From Acinetobacter amyesii (GTDB lineage Bacteria > Pseudomonadota > Gammaproteobacteria > Pseudomonadales > Moraxellaceae), in assembly GCF_002018365.1 (NCBI RefSeq), contig NZ_MVKX01000008.1, positions 62,001 through 126,000 on the forward strand: a stretch of DNA of 64,000 bases. The letters run 5' to 3'. The notes under the pieces were generated by a model, which did no database searches, was not told the DNA's origin, and was given only the letters and a program-made list of their open reading frames with translations. Shown here piece after piece: positions 27,541-36,169 of this stretch. Both the position numbers and the translations under genes were made by a program. The stretch's first letter is position 1. Each line of letters opens with the position of its first letter.

Positions 27541-27571
27541 AGCTTAAACTTTACCATAATGGGAAGGTCAA
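27541..27571 (-). promoter_or_regulatory. CueR-controlled promoter of copA
   Basis: On the minus strand -35 TTGACC (27571-27566) and -10 TAAGCT (27546-27541) are 19 bases apart. The spacer starts TTCCCATTATGG, so the operator begins ACCTTCCC as at E. coli copA. It lies about 40 bases upstream of the copA start. Confidence 0.9.
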
Positions 27572-27645
27572 GTTTTTCTGGCTCACAGCAAGGCTTTTCT
27601 TTACGATATAAAAAATTGCGAATATTCAAAAATATAATCAATAAT

Positions 27646-27666
27646 ATTGAATAATGATTATTCAAT
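27646..27666. promoter_or_regulatory. Perfect 21-bp palindrome, possible Fur-like or other metal-repressor operator
   Basis: Ten-base arms ATTGAATAAT and ATTATTCAAT flank a central G. The core AATAAT-G-ATTATT resembles half-sites of Fur boxes, but the outer positions differ from the Fur consensus. It lies 61 bases upstream of the small membrane-protein gene and about 75 bases upstream of the copA promoter, so it could control either direction. Confidence 0.5.
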
Positions 27667-27727
27667 TAGTTTATTTTTCTGATATTAAAACTACACATTT
27701 CCTCATTATTCAGTAAGATAGAGATTC

Positions 27728-28000
27728 GTGACCACCAAACGAATTACTCTCTTTCGCATGTACAAACTGTCGAACATTTGCTTTAACTGCGCATATTTGT
27801 GTGCTTTTTTATTTTTAATTTTAAGTTGGAGTCTAGATCATATTGATGTTTGGCTCACCCAAGTGGTTATCCCTGCTGTCACGATATGCATACTCTTGGG
27901 CTTCCTGCTTAAATACATTGCTCGAAAGTTAGGACATGAACCACCTAAACGAAAAATAAAACAACAAAATCCCAAAAACGATGATCAAGACGCGGCTTAA
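27728..28000 (+). CDS. Small two-helix membrane protein, GTG start, unknown function
   Basis: This 90-residue protein starts at GTG (27728) with an AAGATAGAG-like site upstream. Two hydrophobic segments (FNCAYLCAFLFLILSW and WLTQVVIPAVTICILLGFLL) are followed by a cytoplasmic-looking basic and then acidic tail (KRKIKQQNPKNDDQDAA). I do not recognise the family. An internal ATG at codon 11 has no ribosome-binding site. It lies alone between copA and cysK behind a metal-box-like palindrome. Confidence 0.6.
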   Translation: MTTKRITLFRMYKLSNICFNCAYLCAFLFLILSWSLDHIDVWLTQVVIPAVTICILLGFLLKYIARKLGHEPPKRKIKQQNPKNDDQDAA

Positions 28001-28029
28001 GACAGGTATAAATAGCAAAATCATCAATA

Positions 28030-28061
28030 AAAAAGCCCATTCAAATGAACGGGCTTTTTTT
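28030..28061. terminator. Bidirectional terminator
   Basis: The stem AAAAGCCC(A/G)TTCA / TGAA(C/T)GGGCTTTT has T runs on both strands. It terminates the small membrane-protein gene on the plus strand and cysK on the minus strand. Confidence 0.85.
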
Positions 28062-28074
28062 CATGTCAGAATTA

Positions 28075-29073
28075 TTAGTCAGCACTAATATCTTCAAATA
28101 AAACGGAAGAAAGGTAACGTTCGCCACCATCCGGTAAAATGACCACAATGGTTTTGCCTGCATTCTCAGGACGTGCAGCAAGTTTTGCCGCCGCAGCCAT
28201 TGCAGCACCACTAGAGATACCCACTAAAATACCGTCATGAGTAGCCGTTTTACGCGCCCACTCAATTGCTTCAGCACTTTCAATACCGATCACTTCATCA
28301 ACAAGTTCTAGATCCAAGTTACCCGGAATAAAGTTAGCGCCAATTCCCTGAATTTTGTGTGGCCCAGGAGTCAGTGTTTCGCCTTTTTTCGCTTGGGCAA
28401 TAATCGGAGATTCAGCCGGTTCAACCGCAACAGAATAAAGTGACTGATTTTTCACTTTTTCAAAATAACTTGAAATGCCAGAAATCGTACCACCTGTACC
28501 CACACCCGATACTAAAATATCCACTTTACCACCGGTCGCTTCCCAAATTTCTGGGCCTGTGGTCAATTCATGAATTTTAGGGTTTGCAGGGTTTTCAAAC
28601 TGTTGTGGTAAATAATACGTTTCCGGATGTTCGGCAACGAGGCGCTGTGCTTCTTCTACCGCACCTCTCATGCCTTTAGCAGGTTCAGTCAATACGAGAT
28701 TTGCACCAAAAGACTTCAACACCTTACGGCGTTCGATACTCATACTCGCTGGCATGGTTAATGTAATTGCATAACCTTTCGCTGCTGCAACAAATGCCAA
28801 AGCAATTCCTGTATTACCACTCGTTGGTTCTACAATATGCATACCCGGTTTTAATAAACCTTTTTCTTCTGCATCAGCAATGAGAGCTGCACCCACACGA
28901 CATTTCACTGAAAATGCTGGGTTACGGCTTTCAACTTTAGCCAAGACCGTTGCATCTGACTGAATCGCACGATTAATACGAACTAAAGGTGTATTACCAA
29001 TCGCTTCAGCATTATTACTATATACCGCGATACCTAAATTACTCGTTGCTGGAAAAGCTGAATCTGTTGTCAT
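28075..29073 (-). CDS. cysK: Cysteine synthase A (O-acetylserine sulfhydrylase)
   Basis: This 332-residue PLP enzyme makes cysteine from O-acetylserine and sulfide. The PLP lysine is Lys57 ([11 protein letters not shown]), the substrate loop is [12 protein letters not shown], and the phosphate-binding glycines are [10 protein letters not shown]. It is about 10 residues longer at the N-terminus than E. coli CysK. AAGGGA precedes the ATG. It is divergent from an ArsR-type repressor that has the cysteine pair of persulfide sensors, and a SulP transporter lies beyond it, so this is a sulfur-related neighbourhood. The short inverted repeat GATCT-TT-AGATC (29106-29117) lies in its leader. Confidence 0.93.
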   Translation of the reverse strand: MTTDSAFPATSNLGIAVYSNNAEAIGNTPLVRINRAIQSDATVLAKVESRNPAFSVKCRVGAALIADAEEKGLLKPGMHIVEPTSGNTGIALAFVAAAKGYAITLTMPASMSIERRKVLKSFGANLVLTEPAKGMRGAVEEAQRLVAEHPETYYLPQQFENPANPKIHELTTGPEIWEATGGKVDILVSGVGTGGTISGISSYFEKVKNQSLYSVAVEPAESPIIAQAKKGETLTPGPHKIQGIGANFIPGNLDLELVDEVIGIESAEAIEWARKTATHDGILVGISSGAAMAAAAKLAARPENAGKTIVVILPDGGERYLSSVLFEDISAD

Positions 29074-29355
29074 GACTATTTATCCCTTGTGTATTTATTG
29101 AATACGATCTTTAGATCATACAATTATTTTCAAAGTGTGCATGATTTTTTAAGCTAATGTCTTATATTTATGTGCATTTTGTGAAAGCTTGCACTAAAAT
29201 CAAGCAATAAATTTAACTGATTAACTAAATTTAAACTTATAAAAATTAATGATATTTGATTTCATAAAAAACCATAGAAATTGTCTTATTTATTCAATGT
29301 ATTAAGCCGTGATATCCGTATACTTGAGCTGTTGTTAATCGTATGGACATATCCA
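29074..29355. other. Divergent regulatory region between cysK and the arsR-type gene
   Basis: About 280 AT-rich bases. An inverted repeat, GATCT and AGATC (29106-29117), lies 33 bases upstream of the cysK ATG. The frame of the ArsR-type gene stays open upstream to a TTG at 29281, but this extension looks non-coding. No firm promoter hexamers were identified. Confidence 0.4.
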
Positions 29356-29673
29356 ATGAATACCGATCTGGAAATCACTACTATGCGTGATTCTGCCGAA
29401 TTAGTCGTGGGCGTTTTAAAGTCGCTGGCAAATACGGATCGTCTACTAATTTTATGTCATCTAGCACAGCAAGAATTGAATGTGTCTCAGATTGAAGAAA
29501 TCACTGATATTAAACAGCCAACCCTCTCACAACAACTGATGATGTTACGTAAAAGTGATGTTGTGACCACGCGTCGTGATGGTAAGCAAATTTATTATTC
29601 AATTAAAGATGCAAATTTAATTCAAGTTCTCAATACTCTTTACCAATTGTATTGCAACCAATCTTATAAATAA
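29356..29673 (+). CDS. ArsR-family repressor with BigR/SqrR-like cysteine pair
   Basis: This 105-residue winged-helix protein (LNVSQIEEITDIKQPTLSQQ as recognition helix region; RRDGKQIYYSI as wing) carries exactly two cysteines, Cys34 (LLILCHLAQ) and Cys100 (LYQLYCNQ). Their 66-residue spacing equals that of the sulfide/persulfide sensors BigR (Cys42/Cys108) and SqrR (Cys41/Cys107), and the surrounding sequence is of that subfamily. Metal-binding ArsR motifs (CxC) are absent. It therefore probably releases DNA when its cysteines form a tetrasulfide. The start at 29356 is preceded by GGA. The neighbours cysK and the SulP gene are candidate targets. Confidence 0.8.
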   Translation: MNTDLEITTMRDSAELVVGVLKSLANTDRLLILCHLAQQELNVSQIEEITDIKQPTLSQQLMMLRKSDVVTTRRDGKQIYYSIKDANLIQVLNTLYQLYCNQSYK

Positions 29674-29981
29674 CACTCGGTTATTTTAAAATTTCAAGCC
29701 AGACATGCTGTTCTTGCACCACTATAGATGAATTATCGCAATGGGCAGCAATTCAATACCTTAATCAATCCACCACACTTCTTCAAGATTTCAATATCTA
29801 TATCTATTTCGAATATCCAAAGCTTTAAATCAGCTCATACTTTTCATTAATTCATTTAGAATGATGGTTTCTTAAATTTCCCGTAAATAAACAGTTATAT
29901 TGCATGGTCAAAATTTATTGCACAAGACTTCTTAGCACTTTTTGTGCATAATATATATGAAATTGTGATTTAGATAAGTTT
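29674..29981. other. Intergenic region upstream of the SulP gene
   Basis: About 300 AT-rich bases with no supportable ORF. Near the 3' end an imperfect dyad, TGCACAA and TTGTGCA separated by 16 bases (29919-29948), lies about 35 bases upstream of the SulP start and could be an operator. A TATAATATATA-like stretch just after it may hold the -10 element. Confidence 0.35.
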
Positions 29982-31718
29982 ATGTCAGATTTAAAACCTC
30001 ATATCTTACAGAAATTTCCTGCTTGGCAGTGGTTACAGCACTACAGCCCCGTGAAATTTAAATCTGATGTACTTGCTTCGCTGATCGTGATTGCCATGTT
30101 AGTCCCTCAAGGGATGGCGTATTCCATGCTGGCAGGTTTACCTCCAATCATGGGTTTATATGCCAGTATTTTACCGATGATTGTCTACGCCCTCATTGGT
30201 GGAAGCTCAACCTTATCGATTGGCCCTGTGGCAATCATTTCGATGATGACTTTCGCCACGCTCAATCCGCTATTTGAAGTCGGTTCGCCTGTTTATATTG
30301 AAGCAGCTACACTTTTGGCCTTAATGGTCGGGCTAATTTCTCTACTTTTGGGTGTACTACGTTTCGGTTTTTTAATTCAGTTGATCAGTCATCCTGTCAT
30401 TAAAAGCTTTATTATTGCCTCGGCTCTGCTCATTGCACTGGGTCAGTTTAAGTTTCTCGTCGATGTCCCGCTAAAAGCCAATAACATCCCTGAGTTTGTT
30501 TTAAGTTTGTGGGAATACCTGAGTTTGACTCACATTGCTTCACTCATCTTTGGTGTGCTGGCCATACTGTTTTTAATCTATGTGCCGAAAATATTGGCCA
30601 CTCAATCGATTCAATCCAGATTTGGCTCTACAGCCTTTCTAAGTAAAGCACTGCCACTGATACTCGTGGTGATCTCGATTGCATCAGTGATGTTATTTGA
30701 CCTGCAAAATGTCGGCATTAAAACCGTCGGTGAAATTCCTTCAGGTTTTCCACCCTTAAGCTTTCCACATTGGAACTGGGAACTGGTACAAACCTTATTA
30801 CCCGGTGCAACAATGATTGCCATGATCAGTTTTGTTGAGTCACTGTCTATTGCCCAAGCTACTGCCTTACAACAACGAAGCCAACTCAACAGTAACCAAG
30901 AGTTGATCGCTCTAGGTTTAGCCAATCTAAGCGCTGGGGTTAGTTCTGCCTTTCCTGTGACAGGTAGTTTATCGCGTACAGTGGTTAATGCAGATGCTGG
31001 TGCAAAAACACCGATGGCTGGCGTGTTGTCGTCCTTGCTGATTATCATTGTCAGTCTCTACTTCACTGGTTTTTTCCAAGACTTACCTTTAGTGATCTTG
31101 GCGGCCACGATTATTGTTTCTATTTGGAAATTAGTCGACTTTAAACCTTTTGTGGATACATGGCGCTATTCAAAAGCTGATGGTATTGCGATGTGGGTGA
31201 CCTTTTTCGGTGTGGTGTGTATCGACATTTCTACGGGTCTCATTATTGGTATTATTTCTACCTTTATTCTGTTGTTATGGCGCATTAGTCGTCCACATAT
31301 TGCGGTCATCGGCTTGGTTGAGGGCACACAGCATTTCCGTAATGTACAGCGTCATCATGTCTATACGGCACCACATATACTCTCGCTCCGTATAGATGAA
31401 AATATCTCGTTTTTAAATGCCAATACGCTTAAAGGTTTCCTGATCAATGAAGTCAGTGAAAATATTGACCTAGAGCATGTTGTTATCAATTGCTCAAGCG
31501 TGAGTTCAATTGACCTCAGTGCCTTGGAAATGTTGGAAGATTTAAATGCTGAATTATCAAAATTAGATATTCGACTGCATTTTTCCGAGGTCAAAGGTCC
31601 TGTCATGGACAAATTGCAGCACTCAAAATTACTCACGCATTTGAGTGGTCAGATTTTTCTCACCCACTATCAAGCCATTACAGAGCTTGCGACAGCCAGT
31701 TCTGAGTACCAAATTTAA
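29982..31718 (+). CDS. SulP-family anion transporter with STAS domain
   Basis: This 578-residue inner-membrane protein has ten or more hydrophobic segments. It carries the SulP signature region (AMLVPQGMAYSMLAGLPPIM; GSSTLSIGPVAIISMMT) and a C-terminal cytoplasmic STAS domain (VVINCSSVSSIDLSALEMLE). SulP proteins move sulfate, bicarbonate or dicarboxylates, and bacterial members cannot be separated by eye. The position after a persulfide-sensor-like ArsR gene and near cysK makes sulfate or another sulfur oxyanion plausible. The start has only a weak ribosome-binding site. Confidence 0.88.
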   Translation: MSDLKPHILQKFPAWQWLQHYSPVKFKSDVLASLIVIAMLVPQGMAYSMLAGLPPIMGLYASILPMIVYALIGGSSTLSIGPVAIISMMTFATLNPLFEVGSPVYIEAATLLALMVGLISLLLGVLRFGFLIQLISHPVIKSFIIASALLIALGQFKFLVDVPLKANNIPEFVLSLWEYLSLTHIASLIFGVLAILFLIYVPKILATQSIQSRFGSTAFLSKALPLILVVISIASVMLFDLQNVGIKTVGEIPSGFPPLSFPHWNWELVQTLLPGATMIAMISFVESLSIAQATALQQRSQLNSNQELIALGLANLSAGVSSAFPVTGSLSRTVVNADAGAKTPMAGVLSSLLIIIVSLYFTGFFQDLPLVILAATIIVSIWKLVDFKPFVDTWRYSKADGIAMWVTFFGVVCIDISTGLIIGIISTFILLLWRISRPHIAVIGLVEGTQHFRNVQRHHVYTAPHILSLRIDENISFLNANTLKGFLINEVSENIDLEHVVINCSSVSSIDLSALEMLEDLNAELSKLDIRLHFSEVKGPVMDKLQHSKLLTHLSGQIFLTHYQAITELATASSEYQI

Positions 31719-31729
31719 AGGTGTATTAG

Positions 31730-31767
31730 CTCACTGTTTAATCAAAGCTAAATTGATAAACAGTGAG
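31730..31767 (+). terminator. Terminator after the SulP gene
   Basis: CTCACTGTTTA pairs with TAAACAGTGAG. An inner ATCAA/TTGAT extends the stem with one bulge, and TTTT follows on the plus strand. It is long and stable, with a short T run. Confidence 0.7.
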
Positions 31768-31922
31768 TTTTGAAGGGTTTACATTTTAATACACAAAAAT
31801 AGATTATAAAAAACAAAGGTTTATTTTTAAATTAAATTATTTTTTAAGCATTCCACATTTTCGTATAAAATACAGGGCTAATTTTCATCATTTTGTCATT
31901 GTAATTCTGACAAGGCTCTCCT

Positions 31923-33116
31923 ATGTTTTCAGCATTTACACGCTTGAGTTTAGTAACCCGAATTATTATCGCCATTATTTTAGGTGTATTGGTTGCTGTT
32001 GTTGCTCCGGGCGTTGCACCCTATTTAAGTTTGCTTGGTGATTTATTCATTAAGGCATTGAAATCCGTAGCACCGATACTGGTCTTTGTACTTGTGCTGT
32101 CATCCATTGCAAATTTCAAAGTGGGTAGCAGTAATGCATACATTAAACCAATTATGTTGATGTACGCTTTGGGTATGTTCTTGGCAGCGCTTAGTGCCGT
32201 GATTGTCAGTATCGTATTCCCAAGTACATTAATTTTGGATGTTGCTGCAGAAAATCTTGTTCCGCCAGGCAGTCTTGCTGAAATCTTGAAAAACTTATTA
32301 TTAAGTTTTGTCGCAAACCCTGTTACAGCTATTTCAGAAGCAAATTTCATTGGTATTTTGGCTTGGGCTGTTGCCTTGGGTATTGCATTTCGCCATGCAT
32401 CAGATACCACCAAAGTTTTCTTATCCGATGCTGCTGATGCGGTGAATAAAGTGATCCGTCTAGTGATTAACTTTGCTCCTGTTGGTATCTTTGGCTTGGT
32501 TGCTGTTACATTTGCCGACTCAGGTTTAAAAACACTGATCAGCTATGCACACTTACTTGCAGTCTTAATCGGTACCATGTTCTTTGTTGCCTTGGTCATC
32601 AATCCACTAATGGTGGCATTTATGACCCGCTCAAATCCGTTCCCATTGGTTTTCCAATGTTTACGTGAAAGTGGTATCACTGCATTCTTTACGCGTAGTT
32701 CTGCTGCAAACATTCCTGTAAACCTTGACCTTGCGAAGCGTCTTGGTGTCCCAGAATCGACTGCAAGTGTTGCAATTCCACTTGGTGCTGCAATTAACAT
32801 GGCAGGCGCATCAGTGACAATTACTGTGCTTACCTTAGCGACAGTGAATACTTTAGGTATTTCAGTTGATTTCACCACAATGTTGATTTTATCAGTCGTT
32901 GCTACCGTTTCTGCATGTGGTGCTTCTGGTGTTGCTGGTGGTTCGTTATTGCTTATTCCAGTGGCTTGTGGCCTGTTTGGTATTTCAAGCGATATCGCGA
33001 TGCAAGTTGTTGCCATTGGTATGGTTATTAGCGTACTTCAAGATTCAACTGAAACCGCTTTAAACTCTTCGACTGATGTATTATTTACAGCTGCAGTAGA
33101 CCGTGGTTTAAGATAA
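31923..33116 (+). CDS. sstT: Serine/threonine:sodium symporter SstT
   Basis: This 397-residue protein is a DAACS-family transporter. It has eight to ten membrane segments, re-entrant loops ([32 protein letters not shown]) and the C-terminal [15 protein letters not shown] and [13 protein letters not shown] motifs typical of SstT. It imports serine and threonine with Na+. CTCTCCT-type spacing precedes the ATG. It is probably transcribed on its own after the SulP terminator, and the following DUF1275 gene starts 34 bases after it. Confidence 0.93.
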   Translation: MFSAFTRLSLVTRIIIAIILGVLVAVVAPGVAPYLSLLGDLFIKALKSVAPILVFVLVLSSIANFKVGSSNAYIKPIMLMYALGMFLAALSAVIVSIVFPSTLILDVAAENLVPPGSLAEILKNLLLSFVANPVTAISEANFIGILAWAVALGIAFRHASDTTKVFLSDAADAVNKVIRLVINFAPVGIFGLVAVTFADSGLKTLISYAHLLAVLIGTMFFVALVINPLMVAFMTRSNPFPLVFQCLRESGITAFFTRSSAANIPVNLDLAKRLGVPESTASVAIPLGAAINMAGASVTITVLTLATVNTLGISVDFTTMLILSVVATVSACGASGVAGGSLLLIPVACGLFGISSDIAMQVVAIGMVISVLQDSTETALNSSTDVLFTAAVDRGLR

Positions 33117-33150
33117 TATCCTGATATTGGATACTTTTTAAGGCGAGGCC

Positions 33151-33825
33151 ATGCCTTTTCAGACTTTACCGCTGTGGATACAACTGGGTGCTTTTTTCCT
33201 CGCAGTGAATGCAGGAATGATTAATGTACTTGGACTGGTGACCATCTTGCACCAGTCGGTATCTCACATGACGGGTAATGTCAGTATGTTAGCCATGGCC
33301 TTCATTGCATGGCAGCCGGCTACGATTATTTATTTGATTTTAGTCTTGCTCTGTTATGTGATTGGCTCATTTTATAGTGGGCTTATTCTTGGAAATAGTC
33401 ACTTTAGCTTAACGCGACGTTATGGCGTCCCCTTAAGCTTGGTGGCTTTTTTTATTGTCCTGTGTTGGCTGCTATTGCCCTATTTTCCACGTTATGCTTT
33501 GCTTTGGGCATGTGTGGCGATGGGTGTACAAAATGCAATGGTCAGCCACTATAAAGGCACCATTATTCGTACCACACACCTCTCTGGTGTTTTGACGGAC
33601 TTAGGTTTGGCTTTGGGTTATAAAGCTCGTGGACTTCCAGTTGAGTCTAAACGTGTGGTCTTACATTTATTAATTTTAGCGGGATTTATCGTCGGTGGCA
33701 TACTTGCCAGTTGGCTTTATCCTTATTTAAAATTAAACGCATTCCTGATTCCTGCCGCACTCAGTTTAGTCATGAGCGCAGTTTATTGGATCATCTATTT
33801 TCATTATCGACATATACACGATTAG
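33151..33825 (+). CDS. DUF1275 (YoaK-like) membrane protein
   Basis: This 224-residue protein has about six hydrophobic segments. Its N-terminal signature, NAGMINVLGLVTILHQSVSHMTGNVS, matches the DUF1275/YoaK family, whose function is unknown. GGCGAGG precedes the ATG. It follows sstT by 34 bases and its stop codon is 12 bases before the next gene, so the three genes may share a transcript. Nothing in the sequence points to a substrate. Confidence 0.85.
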   Translation: MPFQTLPLWIQLGAFFLAVNAGMINVLGLVTILHQSVSHMTGNVSMLAMAFIAWQPATIIYLILVLLCYVIGSFYSGLILGNSHFSLTRRYGVPLSLVAFFIVLCWLLLPYFPRYALLWACVAMGVQNAMVSHYKGTIIRTTHLSGVLTDLGLALGYKARGLPVESKRVVLHLLILAGFIVGGILASWLYPYLKLNAFLIPAALSLVMSAVYWIIYFHYRHIHD

Positions 33826-33837
33826 TTGGAACGTACT

Positions 33838-34374
33838 ATGGTTAAAAATGCATTACAGGCGCAACTGCTTAAAGCAGGTCTGGTCGATAATAAAAAGGCA
33901 AAAAAATTGTCAAAACAAGCCGTACATGAAAAACGTACTGGTGAAAGTAAAGATGCTGAAATCAAGGCGAAAATTGAGCAAGATCAGCAGCAGAAAATGG
34001 CCAAAGATCATGCTTTAGAGCAAGATCGTAAAGCCGTTTTGCAAGAAAAAGAATTAAAAGCTGCCATCATGCAAATGATTAATCAGCATAAAATTCGTGA
34101 TACCGATGGCGAATCGACCTATCAATTTATTGATGATGCGAAGATCAAAAAGCTTTATATCAATCAGCAAATTTATAATGCTCTGGTTGCTGGCAGTCTT
34201 GTTATTGCACGTGAAAATAGCAACTATGCTTTTTTACCAAAAGAATTAGCCGACCGTATTAATACGAAAATGGAAGGCTTTATTATTGTGAATAACTCTG
34301 AAGTGAATGAGCAAACCACGGATGAAGAAGATCCGTATGCAGCTTATGTGATTCCTGATGATTTAATGTGGTAA
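33838..34374 (+). CDS. DUF2058 family nucleoid/RNA-associated-like protein
   Basis: This 178-residue soluble protein opens VKNALQAQLLKAGLVDNKK and has a long, highly charged lysine/glutamine-rich coiled-coil region (about residues 20-75). A compact C-terminal domain follows (YQFIDDAKIKKLYINQQIYN). This is the layout of DUF2058 (YaiL-type) proteins, of unknown function. The ATG at 33838 follows GGA at a proper distance; a TTG at 33826 is less likely. It ends at a clear terminator. Confidence 0.85.
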   Translation: MVKNALQAQLLKAGLVDNKKAKKLSKQAVHEKRTGESKDAEIKAKIEQDQQQKMAKDHALEQDRKAVLQEKELKAAIMQMINQHKIRDTDGESTYQFIDDAKIKKLYINQQIYNALVAGSLVIARENSNYAFLPKELADRINTKMEGFIIVNNSEVNEQTTDEEDPYAAYVIPDDLMW

Positions 34375-34394
34375 GCACTTCAAATCGCCAATGA

Positions 34395-34420
34395 AGCTCC
34401 CAATTTGGGGGCTTTTTTTA
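34395..34420 (+). terminator. Terminator after the DUF2058 gene
   Basis: AGCTCCC pairs with GGGGGCT (one G-U pair) around AATTT and is followed by seven T on the plus strand. Confidence 0.88.
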
Positions 34421-34615
34421 GCTCAACGTTCATCCATTTCAGTCCATGAAATTAGTCATACCTTCAAAAAATCATTCCTCAGCACCTACTAAGTAACATT
34501 ATGGACTATACATGTCGTAACTCCGTAAAGTTTTCGAGTATAAAATTGCTTATATAATCATCACAATTACAATAGTTTGATCAGTAACCCTTTCATTTAC
34601 ATCAATAAGAGTAGA

Positions 34616-35872
34616 ATGATTTTGGAAAAATTTCAGTTTATTAAAAATATTCAAGATTGGTCAGATCAATACCCTTGGTTAGAAATGCTGACTTCGCTCA
34701 GTCTTATTATTATTTTTGCCATTATTGCAAATTTTATCGCCAAGCAAATTGTGGTGCGTGGTATTCGTAAGCTCGTATCTAAAATGGCCTTTAGCCACAG
34801 TCAAATTTTGTCAGAACATAGTGTGATTAAACGCTTTGCCAACATTGTTCCAGCAATTGTAATCTTAAATGGCATAACCACCGTCCCGCATTTATCTGTG
34901 AAGTTTATCTCAATCGTGCAAATGGCTTGTCAGGCCTTTATCTTCCTGACCATTGCTTTGGCAATTTCTGAATTACTGAATATTTTTAATCTGATTTATC
35001 AACGTAATCCAAAGTCTAGAAACAAACCAATTAAAGGTTATTTGCAACTGGTTAAATTGATCATCTTTTTGGTTTGCGGCCTAATGATTTTAGGTACTTT
35101 CTTAAAAAAAGATGTATTTACATTACTCGCAGGTTTCGGTGCTATGGCGGCCGTGCTCATGTTGGTTTTTCAGAACACCATTTTGTCGCTGGTCGCTTCG
35201 GTACAAATTTCTTCTTATGACATGGTGCGAATTGGTGACTGGATTGAGATGCCTTCGCTGAATGCGGATGGCGATGTCATTGATATGTCATTACATACCA
35301 TTACTGTGCAGAACTTTGATAAGACCTTTACCACGATTCCAACCAATAAACTGGTGACTGACACCTTTAAAAACTGGCGTGGTATGGCACAGTCTGGCGT
35401 GCGCCGCATCAAACGCTCGCTTTATATCGATCAAAGCTCTATTCATTTCATGACTCAGGATGAGCAAAACAAACTCAAAGAATTTTTATTATTAGATCAA
35501 TATCTTGATCATAAGCATGAGGAGCTTGCCCAGTTTAATCAGCAACTTTCCAATCAGTCGCAATATAATCAGCGCCGTTTAACCAATCTTGGGACCTTTC
35601 GTGCCTATGTAGAATTCTACTTACAACAGCATTCAGGCATTGCCCAACACCAAACGATTTTGGTGCGTCAGTTACAACCCACGAGTGAAGGCATTCCTTT
35701 AGAAATTTATGCTTTTAGTAAAACCATTGCATGGAAAGATTATGAAGCGATTCAATCGGATATCTTTGATCATCTGATCGCAATCACACCTGAGTTTGGA
35801 CTTAAAATTTATCAAGCCCCTTCTAGTGCCGATTTTAAAGCCCTCGTTCAACCAAATGCCGATAAAATCTAA
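34616..35872 (+). CDS. Mechanosensitive channel of the MscS family (YbdG-like)
   Basis: This 418-residue membrane protein has about five N-terminal membrane helices. The MscS pore helix and beta domain follow (LLAGFGAMAAVLMLVFQNTI; ISSYDMVRIGDWIEMPSLNADGDV; FTTIPTNKLV), then a soluble C-terminal domain. Length and organisation fit the YbdG/YnaI group of low-conductance channels that vent solutes on hypo-osmotic shock. I use the ATG at 34616, which follows AAGAG; the frame is open to a TTG at 34577 with no ribosome-binding site. Confidence 0.88.
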   Translation: MILEKFQFIKNIQDWSDQYPWLEMLTSLSLIIIFAIIANFIAKQIVVRGIRKLVSKMAFSHSQILSEHSVIKRFANIVPAIVILNGITTVPHLSVKFISIVQMACQAFIFLTIALAISELLNIFNLIYQRNPKSRNKPIKGYLQLVKLIIFLVCGLMILGTFLKKDVFTLLAGFGAMAAVLMLVFQNTILSLVASVQISSYDMVRIGDWIEMPSLNADGDVIDMSLHTITVQNFDKTFTTIPTNKLVTDTFKNWRGMAQSGVRRIKRSLYIDQSSIHFMTQDEQNKLKEFLLLDQYLDHKHEELAQFNQQLSNQSQYNQRRLTNLGTFRAYVEFYLQQHSGIAQHQTILVRQLQPTSEGIPLEIYAFSKTIAWKDYEAIQSDIFDHLIAITPEFGLKIYQAPSSADFKALVQPNADKI

Positions 35873-36169
35873 GACCTAAACGTTCGTCTCCCTCATATTT
35901 ATTCGAAGAAGGAATTCTGTAAGTTAAAGAAATCACAATAGCTTTTGAATATATTGGGGAGCGTTGTCTTTAAAAGCTATTTGACTTTCGCTAGGGCTTT
36001 TTGATCATGCATTGAACGAATGAGAGCGAATATTTCCTTAAAATATAATTCATCCGAAACAGCTAAAAATTATTAAAAAAACCAGAACAAATACTATACA
36101 AATGTAGACATTTTTAGATACTATTTGTTAACAGTTGCATAAAAACGCTTCTAAAATAGGAACTTGATC
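35873..36169. other. Intergenic region, no recognisable feature
   Basis: About 300 AT-rich bases between the MscS-type gene and the diguanylate cyclase gene. I see no ORF, hairpin terminator with a T run or clear promoter pair. AGGA at the end serves the cyclase ATG. Confidence 0.4.

Noticed and set aside
30611..33016. Long minus-strand frames opposite the SulP and sstT genes
   Set aside because: Composition is the mirror of membrane-protein codons; no ribosome-binding site or motif.
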